DNA of 64,000 nucleotides from Megaleporinus macrocephalus (taxonomy: Eukaryota > Chordata > Actinopteri > Characiformes > Anostomidae). The position numbers were made by a program, and so were the translations under genes. Shown here piece by piece: positions 24,337-35,668 of this stretch. Within the stretch, counting starts at the first letter, position 1; every line of letters starts with the position of its first letter. The notes beneath the pieces are model-generated. The model was not told where the DNA came from. It worked only from the letters and a program-made list of their open reading frames with translations, and ran no database searches. The DNA is taken from positions 24,946,667 to 25,010,666 of the forward strand of contig CM038710.1 of assembly GCA_021613375.1 (NCBI GenBank). Direction: 5' to 3'.

Positions 24337-24434
24337 TGTCTTCCTTCCAGCTGTGCTCCAGACAGGGAGTCTTTCACCTAGAGAGAAGCCCCTCATATCC
24401 TGCTTCCTGTTGTTCAAGAGAGCGCTGAGAAATC

Positions 24435-25370
24435 CCACAGAGATAACTTTCTTTCTCTCTCTATTTCTGTTCTGTTTTTCTCTCTTCTCTTCTCTCTTCA
24501 CATCTCCCCTTGTTTTTATCTTCTCTCTATTCACTGCTCTCCTCTCTCTTCACTTCATTCTCTCTGTTTTTCTTTTTTCTCCCCTCTTTTCCCCTTTTTT
24601 CTGTTTCATCTCTCTCGCTTCTCTTTTTTCTTCTCCTTTCTCCTTGTTCCTATCTTTTCTCTTCCCTTCTTTTCTGTTTTTCTTTCTCTTCTCTCGGTTT
24701 CTATCTTTTCCATTTTTGTTTCTTTTGGTCTCTTCTCTTTTTCTCTCACTGTTATTCTTCTCTTTTCTCTTCTCTCTCTCCCCTTCTTCTCTCTCCTTTT
24801 TCTCTCCCCAGATATTGATAATGATGATCAGAATTATTTTTATCAGCTTTGTTAAATTCTCTCTCTCTCCCCATCTGTTCTCTCTCTGTTTTCTCTTGTC
24901 CATTCTCTGACCCTTTTCTTTTTTGTGTCTTGTCTTCTCTCTCTTCAGTTCACTTTCTCCTTCCTGCCATTTTTCTTCCTCCTTTTTTCTTCTTCTCACT
25001 TCTATTTCTCTCTTTTCCCTTTTCTCTTTTATTTTTCTTATCTCTCATGTTTGTTATCTATCTCTTCCTTTATTTTCTCATTTTCTGTCTTTCCCCATTC
25101 TCTTTGTTCTTTCTCTTCTCTGCTCTCTTTCTCTTCTTCTCATCTTTCTTACTATTTATTTCTTTTTGCTTTTTTCTCTCACCCTTCTCACACTCTCCTC
25201 TTTTTTCGCTTCCTCTCACTTTCTCTCTCTCTGTATGTCTTTTTCTTTCACCAGACATTGTAATGATTATCAGAGCTTCTGTTACAAGCTTTGTTCACTC
25301 TCTTCTCTATATTGTAATTTTCTCACTCTCTCAATTCTCTCTCCATTTCTCCCTCTCTCTCATTATTCAT
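24435..25370. repeat. Pyrimidine-rich tract with a 443-bp higher-order repeat
   Basis: About 0.9 kb is almost pure C and T on the plus strand (TCTCTT, TTTCTC and similar). It is interrupted twice by a related mixed-base spacer. The spacers begin CAGATATTG at 24809 and CAGACATTG at 25252 and share 'AATGAT', 'ATCAG' and 'AGCTTTGTT' in order. The tract therefore consists of at least two units 443 bp apart. The long open frames on both strands are by-products of the composition. Confidence 0.85.
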
Positions 25371-25379
25371 TGATTACAC

Positions 25380-27620
25380 AGTAATATTCTGTTTGATTCC
25401 TATAACATTTGTACAATCAAGCAGAAGACATATTAGTCCACTGTATTTGAAGCAGTGAAAAAGAGCTCAGACACCACACATTTGGAAACATTTAGCGCAG
25501 TTCCATTATATCTAACTCAGCTTGTAATTTGATGGTTGGTTTTCAGACATTCAAACACTACAGTACACTTTCCCTACTCCGTCCTCTGCCTTATCACATC
25601 TCGGAAAACATAATTATGTCAAAATTACAGATCATAAAAAAGATTTTCCCAACAACGCACGAAATTATGCTCATGCAAGCGTAAGTTATGTAGCACACTG
25701 AGTTTTTTTTTTTTAGTTTCTCTGATGTTATTGCATTGAAAAAAAACAGGAATTCTATTTGTTGTTAGTAGACCAAATATAAACATTTCATGGCTCTCTA
25801 GTTCTTCACTTGAAGTTGAGTTAGTCAGTAATTCATTCTGGCAGTTAAATCTGTCACAGATAACTTCTGGCAGATGTTACGGGCACTTAAATATGATAAA
25901 GATTAAGCCAGATGTTCTGTCCTTCATGACACTTAATTTCATTTTAGACTCATTAGTGTGTGCATGTGTTTCAGCAGTGCTATGAAGACACACTTCCTAA
26001 TCTGCCAGCAAGATATAAGTGTTGAGCAGAAACTTGTTTTACTAAAAAGCACATTGTGGAAGCTTATTTTACTATGTTTTTAATATTAATCAACCGTTTT
26101 GCCTTTAAATATACTCTCAGAGAGCACCATGCATTTATTTACTTTCCAGTCAAACCATCCAGTAAATAAGAAGGTTACTCAAATAGTTCTGTTAAACTTA
26201 GATTAAAGAGAATCCACTTTCATAAGGAAAAGTTTCTAAACTGGACAGAACTTTAGAATGGGGTGGCAAGGAAGACCCAAATATTTTACATGGGTGACAC
26301 TCTGCTCAGAACAATTATTAATAATACAGCATTACTGTATTAAAGTTACATTTGAATTAATGCTGTGTCACTTCCACAAGAATAAAATATTACAATTATT
26401 ACAGCTATTTCTGAGTGTAAACTGACATAAGAGTGTAACTTGTTTTGGTTATGCACAAGGAAACCATCAATTAAGCACCCAAGTAAATTAAATGCATTAC
26501 ATTTTTCAGTGTGCAAATATTTTGCTAATCATTTAGACTGTATTTACTACATATATACAAAACGATGTAACACAAAAGTCTAATAATTATAACACTAGCC
26601 AAACAGCCCTGTAAAAGATGACCTAACACACATTCATGTATTTGATTGTATAAAGAAATTAATTATCCTGATAAATGACTATAGCTGACACAGTTTTGAT
26701 AGTTAACTCATCTTACAATCTCATGAGAGCAACACCGCTAAAGGGACCCAGCAAGGTATGCTTATTATTAATTAAATGCACTCTTATAACTGATTGGTTT
26801 ATACTCTGAGGGAAGATTTTTATCATAAAGCATAATTTATGTTAATGATATATTAATGATTAATTATCATATTAATGATGCATGATTGTTCTTCTATAAC
26901 TAGAGTTTGCCCAGCGCAGGACAGCACTGGCCACCCCTGATTACCCCTCGGCTATGCCTCTGGCTGGAGTTATTATTAGTAAGTTATAAAGAAAATGAAA
27001 CTCCTTACAACTGTTCAAAACCTGGTAGACCACCAAAACTGCCCCGTCAGATGACCTTTGGGAGAGAGGAGAAAATATTATGCAGATTTCTTTGAAAAAA
27101 TGAAAGTACTCAAGTTTTGCTGACAATTTGCTGACGCTTCTGTGTACTTTTCTATTAATTATGTTTTTGGTGCTTTAACATTAAAAAACCTGAACATATA
27201 TTGTGGCTGTTTAAACTGGAAATTAAGCAAATAAATAAATAAATTAATAGTGGTCTCAAACTTACATAAACTGGCCAATAGGAGGGTGTATTGCCGACAG
27301 TTACTTGTTTATACCTGTTTGTGACTCGACAACTAAGGCATCTGACCGAATTCAGGTATGTTTTTGTTGAGGACCTAAACAGAGATTTCCAGTATGTATT
27401 TCTATGCATTTGTTTTAACATTTGTATTCCATACATACTATAAAGATTGTTTGTAATTCATGTTTTTAATAATATAGAACAAATAAGTATATGTCCTTAT
27501 TCAAATCTAGCTAGTCATATGTGACATATTTTTCAGTTGGATATAAAGATTAAAGAACTTTAGACTTGTACAGAATAATAAATGAAGCTGTAACTAATGA
27601 AGCTGCATGATATCAAATAT
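25380..27620. other. Intergenic AT-rich sequence
   Basis: No recognised gene. A plus-strand frame at 26907-27095 contains SKPGRPPKLPRQM, which loosely resembles a Tc1 'GRPPKL' linker, but too little surrounds it for a call. Confidence 0.35.
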
Positions 27621-27624
27621 AAAG

Positions 27625-27850
27625 TTAAAAATGAATATCCAGAAAGATTTTTTAGAGATTTTAGATTAACATAAATATCAAGAAATAATAAAATAAATAT
27701 CTGGAAAGTTTTTATTCTAACATACATACGAAGTAAAGAGATGTAATGAAATAAACATCCGGAAAGCTTTTAAAATAACATAAATATCCAGAAATAAAGT
27801 AAAATAAAATAACTATTCAGAAAGAATTTCAAATACAATAAATACCAAAA
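27625..27850. repeat. Degenerate tandem repeat around 'aaatatccagaaa'
   Basis: Three to four diverged units of about 55-65 bp centre on 'ataaatatccagaaa', 'aaataaatatctggaaag' and 'aaataaacatccggaaag'. The surroundings are extremely AT-rich. Confidence 0.5.
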
Positions 27851-28375
27851 TACATATATAATGAAAAAACATCCAAAATGAAAAATGTATATATTCATAA
27901 TGAATACATAATCAAAAGTAATAAATTATAAAATATATAAATATGAATTATAATTCTAAAATGTATATACACAATGAACCTATATTGAATTGTCCAGAAT
28001 AAACTAAAATTAAAATGAACAAGCTTAAATGTACATCTACACTGTGTGAGTTTGTGACTTTTCTAAACTTTTAAACAGTGGGTGGTACAATCCGTATAAA
28101 ATAAAATTGTAAACACTAAAACTAACCCTAATGTCAGGAACCAAAATGAAATGACTCATTTCTCAGTCTGAAATTCTAGGGATTTCCACTTTTTCCTCTC
28201 CACTGAGCTCTCTGCACTGACTCTGGTGAGCTACTTTAATCTCCTCCTGTCTATGCTTTGTGTTACTCCACTCCTTCTGAGCTATTATACTGTTTTTTTG
28301 CTTGTTTTGTTTTTTTCAGGTCAAGATATTTTTATCCTGAGAATATATGAAAACAAACTTCTACACACAAGCACA

Positions 28376-28417
28376 CAGAGAGAGCAAGAGAAAGCGAGAG
28401 AGAGAGAGAGAGAGAGT
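28376..28417. repeat. GA microsatellite
   Basis: Imperfect GAGAGC followed by (GA)n. Confidence 0.9.
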
Positions 28418-28419
28418 GT

Positions 28420-29185
28420 GTGGATGTTGTCTTTGTAATTACAGTCTAATCCACCTTTACTGTGCTCAAATCTCTGTGCTATGTCTCACCCTGTGTGGTC
28501 ATATATGACCGCATACTTCAGTATCATGGCCAGAGAAAACATGGCCAGTTCTGCTACTTCCGGCAGTCCGGCTGACAAGTCGGGTCTACATTACTGATGG
28601 TCTGGTGACACACGTCTGGTACGCCTGTTTCTCCTCACTGCACCTGTTTCAGCGCAGCACAATTAACAATGCCCATGACTTTCTTACTGCACTACAGAAC
28701 TCCTAAACCTCACCGGCTCAGCTACTGAGAGTCTGGTTTAGTGAATTATTTGCATTTCCTTTAACTTTAAAGGTTCATCATTTCATTTAATTATGGCTTA
28801 AACTGTTTTTGTTTCTTAATGTAGGCAATTTTACACAGTAAGCCCACCTTCACCATCAAAATATAATCTTCTACAGTGTCATCAAATATTCAATTACAAG
28901 AAAATATAGCTTTATTTGTGTGTGTATTTGTGTATGTTTGTGCAACCTATTGGCCTGAAAAGAAAAGCAAACATCCCTCTTTCAAAGTAAAAACCTCTAA
29001 CTAACCAAAATTTGTTCTAATTAAAATTCCAATGTATATCATTGCTTTCAAATGACAATTTCCAGTTGTTCAAACTCATTACTCCCATGTGTTTTATATA
29101 TTTATACATTTATATATGGCTGATTTACAATATGTGAACATTTCCTTATAATAAATAATCCAATGTGACCTATAGAAAATAGAGA
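28420..29185. other. Intergenic sequence, nothing recognised
   Basis: A GC-richer patch at about 28480-28720 carries no frame or motif that I can assign. The remainder is AT-rich. Confidence 0.35.
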
Positions 29186-29188
29186 AGG

Positions 29189-29276
<88 letters not shown>
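29189..29276. repeat. A-tract joined to TA microsatellite
   Basis: About 30 consecutive A followed by about 28 TA units. Confidence 0.95.
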
Positions 29277-29280
<4 letters not shown>

Positions 29281-29501
29281 AGTTTAAGCTGTAAGAAATA
29301 CATTAGTAAAAAATAGCCTGTTTAATTTTAAGGGTTGAAGGAAATTGGTCATATATATATATATAAATAAAGACATTGCTGTTTGAAAGGTGGTGAACGT
29401 CTTGTCATTTTATGAATTTCCTAAAATTTGATAGACTCATTAGTCACAACAATAGATTTTTTATTTGTTTATTGAACAAAGTGATTTCATATTAAATATT
29501 G

Positions 29502-29622
29502 TTGGCCATGTGATGGACTGGCAAACTATTCATGGTGAACCCTGCCTTCGCCCCATGGCTCCTGCACCCCCGTGACCCCGACTAATGGCATAAAGCAGAA
29601 GATAACTGACGGATAGATTGAT
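29502..29622 (+). mobile_element. Short copy of retroelement 3' tail
   Basis: Parallel to the last 120 bp of 21505-21782 ('ggccatgtgatggactggca', 'cccgactaatggcataaagc'). It is strongly 5' truncated. Confidence 0.65.
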
Positions 29623-29649
29623 ATCTTTGCTGGCTAAATTACGTGAGCT

Positions 29650-30130
29650 TCTACAACTATCAGTTTGGTACGGGGGATATGAGGATCAGGGAGTTGGCAA
29701 TCAGGAGTAAGTGGGCTTATCCTACCCTACTACAAAACATCAGTCTTTACAATCATAGTCTAGTCTTTAAGACACACTATCCAATGAAAATGACTAAGGT
29801 GTAGAATTTTCTGGGAGATCACAAAGAACCTCTGGGTAACAAAAAAGATCTGCAGGCCTGTCCTACACTGGCTAATGTTAGCGTTTATGAGACCACCATC
29901 AACCAAACTGTATAGAATAACAGCATGGAGAAAGCCACTAATCTCTAGGAAGAACATTTCTGGCTGTTCAAAGTTTCCTAAATACCACCTGGATGTACCA
30001 GAGGACTAATAAAATATTGTTATGTGGACAGATAAGACAAAAGTGATCTTTACAGCGTAAACGAGAGATGTCAGGTTGGGCAAAACTGAACACTGCATTG
30101 CCGATCACACCCAACTTTGAAACAGCTTGC
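29650..30130 (+). pseudogene. Degenerate Tc1 transposase relic
   Basis: In order: 'gaaaatgactaaggtgtag', 'ctgggagatcacaaagaacc', 'ctacactggctaatgttagc', 'gagaaagccactaatctcta', 'aagaacatttctggctgttc' and 'tatgtggacagataagacaa'. These are the DNA-binding half and the first catalytic-aspartate region (WTDETK-like) of a Tc1 transposase with several stops. The C-terminal half is missing. Confidence 0.7.
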
Positions 30131-30578
30131 TTTCATTTAATGCAGTTATGATTTGTGGATTTTATCAAGAAATTCTATGGGTTATTTTTTTAATCAAGTT
30201 TTTATTCACTGTTATGAGTAAAATGAAGATTGGATCATATATGATGTCATCTTTTGATTCACAAAATTATAAAAGTTTTGTAACTCTGTACTGCATGAAC
30301 CCAGTAGGAGAGGGTAGAAAGAGAAATAGCACTTGTTGGTTAATTCTTACACTGACCAGTTACAGGTTTAACAGTGAATTGGTCAAGCTGAAATAATGGA
30401 TACAGGTTCATTTCCAGAGCCCTAAGAGAACATTTTCAAGTCTCTGTAAATTATTCTTCTGTTCTGGTGTCCATTAATCTGAACTGCTTTTAGTTCATAT
30501 TTTATTCAGTTTCTAGAGCAGCTTTCGGATAGACCATCTCTGCAACCTTAAATACTTGAACAGTAAATATGAATATAG

Positions 30579-30592
30579 TGCCACCTTCTGGT
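30579..30592 (-). promoter_or_regulatory. CTCF-like motif
   Basis: The reverse strand reads CCAGAAGGTGGCAC, a close match to the CTCF core consensus. Confidence 0.35.
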
Positions 30593-30929
30593 TCTCCCTT
30601 TTTTATATGAGCACTCGCCTGGACCAGTTAACATGGAGCAATCGGCTTCTTTTCTTTTTAGGCTTAACAAACTGTATCTTTAACTTGTCGTTTTACCTTA
30701 AAAACACAGTCATTCAAAAGTCTTCACAAGTCCTATGGTCAACAAAAGCTGACACGTCAAGTGCCAGATGTTTGAGTGAGACTGACGGCTGTATAGTCAC
30801 TTCATAGTGGAAATACAGTTTAAAGTGTTCTGTTAAAAGAAAATGCATTTGTGTAGTACAACGCTTTATGAAAGTTCATGTCTAGACCCCTCATTAGCAA
30901 GTATAAGGCTGGAGAAATGTCTTCAAGAA

Positions 30930-31440
30930 CCAACACTAACAAGCCATCATCCTCTGTGCAATTGTTTGCTTAAGAGTTTAAATATTAAATTGATGACTGG
31001 TTCAAGCAGACAAAAAGGCTACAGTAACTCAGATAACCAATTTGTACAACTGGGATGAGCATAAAAGCATTCATGCCCTTCCAACTTTTAGGCAGATGGG
31101 CTACAACAGCAGAAGATTATGTTGGATTGCATCAGATTCTACTTCTGTGTGTCAAACGCAGAAAACTGAGGCTGCACTAGACTCACCAAATTTGGAAAGC
31201 TGAAGATTGATAAAAATGTTGCCTGGTCTGATAAATCTTGATTTTTGCTAATGTATACAATTTGGAACACCATGATTTGAAGGACATTATGTGGAAAATG
31301 TTTCCTAATCACATTTTGTTAATACCAATCCACAAAATACCATCTTCTAATGTCTACTTCTGGCATATAATTGCACCATGCCAGCTTAAGTCAGCTTAAA
31401 CTTGTTTCATGAACATGACAATAATTTTAAGTGTTCTTCA
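30930..31440 (+). pseudogene. Tc1 relic of another subfamily
   Basis: 'gactggttcaagcagacaa', 'ggctacagtaactcagataa', 'aggcagatgggctacaacag', 'tgttgcctggtctgataaat' and finally 'ttcatgaacatgacaataat' follow the order of a transposase that differs from those at 22870 and 29650. The catalytic aspartate codon of 'WSDKS' can be read, but the frame is broken and most of the catalytic domain is gone. Confidence 0.65.
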
Positions 31441-31609
31441 ATGTCCTTCCCAGTCACTGAAACTGAATTTGATAGTGCACAAGTGAAAGTGCACAAATTT
31501 CTGAATAGGTCGATTAAAAACTCTAGAGGGCCAAATTAGTCCCAAGGGCACCATTTTAGGCAGCCCTGCAAAAGATGCCAGAGACCAGCATATTATCACT
31601 GTCCAAATA

Positions 31610-31760
31610 AAACACCTCAAAAACTGTAACTTTACAAGACAAAGCAAACCCCTAATTCACATTTGAAAGTCAATATAATGACATTATTTTCAATAGAAAG
31701 TCATTTCCATTCCTTCATTCATTATGAAATTTAGATACAATGTAAAAGACAGTTTCCCTT
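31610..31760. repeat. Dispersed repeat ('aagtcaat' family), fragment
   Basis: 'aactgtaactttacaagac' followed by 'agtcaatataatgac' matches the layout of the copies near 33330, 47230, 55100 and 63480. Confidence 0.45.
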
Positions 31761-31764
31761 TGCA

Positions 31765-33240
31765 AGGCCTGAAATTAACTGACACTAGCGTTACAATTAC
31801 AAGTGGCAATTTTCTAAAAGCCATTTCACAAATAATTATACTGTACTGTCAGATTTCGTTTATAATTGGTTAACCAAACAAGCACCGTTCGTTTGAAGTG
31901 TAAAAAGTTAAAAGCAAAATATTAATTCTTAATAGCTGCAAAAGAAAAACATTTTTTACTGTGGAATGTATTTATCTGTGGAAAAAAGAACAAACAAAGC
32001 AGGACAACTAAGTGTGAGAAACAGGTACACTTATATTTGGGGGCTCCCATGTTGGTTGGTTACTCCAGCAATGGTTGGGTGCTTTGGAAATGTTTTTTTC
32101 AGTTTGTAACATAGTCTTCCATGTGTTAACTGAAATCCTAATAAGTAATAATTAATTCTTTTTTATCAATCTCTTGAGAAACTGGGCAAGTTTTAAATTC
32201 ACAAACGTGCCACAGCATGCTGTAAATATTTTCAGAGGTATCCCAGGCATTGTTACAATGTTACTATAAAGGAACATTTTTTTTTACATTGCAGATCAGA
32301 GCTACATCTCTAGTTAGTTAAGTACACCAGAAGCTTATCATTTGTGGAAGAAGCAGCTTTAACATTGACCTGTCAACTTACAGCATAATGTATTAAAAAA
32401 AATAAAAATAAATAAATGGACTTTTGATTTTGAGCCTTTCATTGGGTTTTCATTAGAGGGTCCAGGACCCCCCAGGGCCCCCTTGTACCTCGCAACTTGG
32501 GGGGTAACGTGTCAAGCCAAAAGCACAAAGCAGCATACAAAAATCAGATAGGTGGGTTATAAGTTATTAGTTATTAGTGTTATTAGTGTTTCTATAATAC
32601 ATCTTAGACCAAAAGTCATATGTAACTAATAATAAGATAACATATTCTCTCCAGTTAGCATATTAATGAGTCAATACAGTTATGTAACACTTTAGAATTT
32701 TGGCATAAGCTCATGTAACTGCACTTGTGCAAAGTTGGGATTTGTATTTGAATGAGGAACAACACTGTTTGAGGTTCATGGTATTTACAAAACTCTCCTT
32801 TTACGAAACTTTTTATTTGTCTACTCTCACTTCCTTTAATTCCAAATGTAAGGCAACTGATGGCGTGCACTGAGTTGGTCATCTGCTGTAGTCGTTTACC
32901 AAAGTGAAATGCCTAAAATACCACATCTTCAAAATGGTATCTTTGCAGGAAATAATCTGCAGTTTAACAGTTTTGTGCAATTTTTAGTAAAGTGCATAAT
33001 ATGAGTTGCATGTCAATATGCTTTGACTTTAGATGGGCCCCATTTAATGCTTTACTTTTTTCAACATGTTGAATACAAAAACTAAATTTCACCCGGGCCC
33101 CCTAAATTATGTGTATATAATTTATGGGGTCTTGGTGAAATGTAGTTTTTTTTATTTAACAGATTAAAAGTGCTGTTTTTTTTTCCTTTTTTGTAAGTTC
33201 ATGAATAAAAAATGGATTTGCTGGTTTACAGACTGTAGAC
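31765..33240. other. Intergenic sequence, nothing recognised
   Basis: AT-rich with two C-rich patches (about 32455-32515 and 33090-33105), both containing 'gggccccc'-type strings. No coding sense. Confidence 0.35.
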
Positions 33241-33289
33241 TAAGGTTTAGTCCAGGTTACAAAACCAGGTTATAAAAACTTTGCCTTCC

Positions 33290-33660
33290 AGTATTATATC
33301 ATCACCGCCACAAAAAAAAAGTTTGTCTAAAATGGCAACTTTACAGAAGAGGACAAAAACTTTTCTCTTAATGGAAGTCAATGGAACCAGATTTTTTTTA
33401 AAGCTATTTTGGAGCATTTCTATTGATCCAGTCATTATTAAATTTTGAAACAATGTAAATGGCAGCTGCTGTTTTCAAATAAAATAATGTAGAAAAATAA
33501 AAAATCAACAAAAATAGAGATACTTGTTTTTCTTTGGACAGCGACGATATACATATTTATGATTCTGTACATAATTTCATTTGTTACAGTTAATAATGGA
33601 ATTGTTACATGCAGTGTAGCTGTTGTTCTACTTTGGGTCACATTGAAATATTTCCATCTA
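33290..33660. repeat. Dispersed repeat ('aagtcaatggaaccaga' family), long copy
   Basis: 'aatggcaactttacagaaga', 'ggaagtcaatggaaccagat', 'agcatttctattgatccag' and 'aaatagagatacttgttt' align in order with 63480-63660. No coding sense. Superfamily unknown. Confidence 0.65.
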
Positions 33661-33720
33661 GATTTGGTATAATGGGCTAGGGAGTACACATACACTTTAA
33701 TCCTGTATTTCCATAATTAT

Positions 33721-33734
33721 CCACAAGGTGGCAA
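33721..33734 (+). promoter_or_regulatory. CTCF-like motif
   Basis: CCACAAGGTGGCAA matches the CTCF core consensus. Confidence 0.35.
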
Positions 33735-34650
33735 CAGATGTCCTGATTCAACAGTTCTCATGATCTTCCAGGGAAAAACTTGCTTTTAGCTTAGATTGTG
33801 ATCGAAAAGCTTTTATAAAATACAGAAGTTTAGAACAAACTAGTATCAGTCACCTTACCTGTTGAATCTTAAGGGCATTTTTTTGCTGGTAATCTCCAGC
33901 CCTCAGGGGGTGGTTATTTGGATTTTTTCATGGTGCCTAGAATGCATATATTTAGAAGAAGGTATATGTTGGTGGCATAAAAAAATCCAATAAAAATGTT
34001 TTACGCGCCCATTTACAGCCCTTTTGTACAACATTTTTGGTAAGCTCATGAACAATAACCAGTTTTGCTGGTTTACATTGAAACACTACATTGATAATGC
34101 ATGTGACATGTCGAATTAGCTATGCTAACATTAGTTTCTCGGAGCTTCCTAGTAGCTAATGTTAGCTACTTTCTTTTGATCCCGAGATCAACACAAAGTA
34201 AAGATGTTACTCACTATAAAACATTCAGTTTAAGGTGATCTGCTTCAACTGTCATAAAATAGTACTACTAATGCTGCTACCGATGTTAATAAAGGTAGAA
34301 CAGCCCTTCTCTTCTGAGCCTGCTCGATACTGTCCAAGGTTTAAGAAACTTGCAGTTTGTGCTGAGTGAACTAATAAACTGGAACTAAAGTTCTTCAGGA
34401 TCTTGTTAAGTATGTTGACACATTCTGTTTATACTGTTTTGCTAATGTTCTGTTCCACCTTAAATGGCCCAGCAGCTACACGGTGGTGCCTGTAGAAGCT
34501 GTAGGATTTTAGGTGGGAATGGAATTTGATTAAAAGTATGGTGAATGCAAAGCCCTGTTCAAAGATTGTTGACAATTCCTCAGGAAGACTATAAAAACCA
34601 GCCAACGTCCCCTTTTCAGCCTGGTCGGCCATTTCCCTGTTGTTGTTTTG

Positions 34651-34727
34651 CTGGGAGCCGGTGTGGGCACAATATTTTTTGTTTGGGGGGTCAAAACAAA
34701 AAATATTGTACCCATACCAGCTCCCAG
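34651..34727. repeat. Long hairpin, 34-bp arms
   Basis: Arm 34651-34684 (starts CTGGGAGC) and arm 34694-34727 (ends GCTCCCAG) are inverted copies with three transition differences, separated by about 9 bases. This is a strong stem and probably a small palindromic element. The open frames across it have no family resemblance. Confidence 0.85.
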
Positions 34728-35107
34728 ACAAATGTGTCATGTAAAAGTTTAGGATTTTAGAGTTGGCCTATTTTACTGCTCTCTTGTGTAAGTGTGAGAT
34801 TTGTGGGATTTAAATGAAAGAGGAGGTTCATGGTATGCCAGTTCTACACATCTTCAGAGTAGTACCTTTTTAGGAGGATATGAATAAAACAAGAATTTTT
34901 ACAAGCAATTTTAACACCTGGCAATTTATTTTTACTGTTGGAATAAAACCTTGTATATTCATTTTTCTTTATTTACTGCCCTTTACACTTTGTGACCGTC
35001 AGAATATGAATAACAATAACAGTCGAAAAATGCTTAGAATAAAATAGTTTTATATGAACATACATGATCAAAAAGCTGACTTTTTTGGGGGGAGGGGGGT
35101 TGCATTT

Positions 35108-35235
35108 CTTACCTACCATCATTAACCAAACCAAGTCCTGCCACTGATCACAAACTTATTGCAGCTCCAAACATAAAGAGTCAACTGCTGGTAGGTGCAG
35201 GTACAGAGAAACAGGATCTAAGTCCCATATGTAAC
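35108..35235 (-). pseudogene. Dead duplicate of plpp1 exon 3
   Basis: The stretch 'acttattgcagctccaaaca' and its continuation match the live exon 3 (around 40113-40150) at about 34 of 38 bases, with a 1-bp frameshifting deletion. The other end ('cttacctaccatcattaac') parallels the exon 3 donor side (around 39950). About 110 bp between them are deleted. Same orientation as the live gene, downstream of it. It is read as a relic of a tandem plpp1 copy. Confidence 0.7.
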
Positions 35236-35668
35236 AGTTATTTTAGATATACATATATTTGACATGATACTCATATCAATCTAGTAATATTAATACACAT
35301 ACCATGAATGCACCATTATAGCAACCAGGACTGAGAAATCCAAGGATTACAGAGATAATCTCTGTATCATTTTCTAAAGCATTTTGCTGATTACATTTTT
35401 AAAAACTATTTCAAAATAAAGCAAATGAAAACACAGAAATAATGTACCAAACAGCAAGTGTAATTTACTTGGCAATCATTTGACTGACACAAAAATAAAC
35501 AAAATAAAAAAACCTAATACTATAAATAGTTATGCTTAACAGTTATGCTTAACAGCATTCTTCCTCACAATCACAAACTTCCTCAAAAACAAATTTTATC
35601 GTGTCCATATTTGGTGTGTAATGAAAGTGACTCCTCAGTAATAATATACCAAAATAATATTACACATA

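Noticed and set aside
24230..25384. Long open frames (up to 226 codons) on both strands
   Set aside because: They are composition artefacts of the C/T-rich tract. The residues are almost only S, L, F, P or K, R, E, G, and there is no family or splice evidence.
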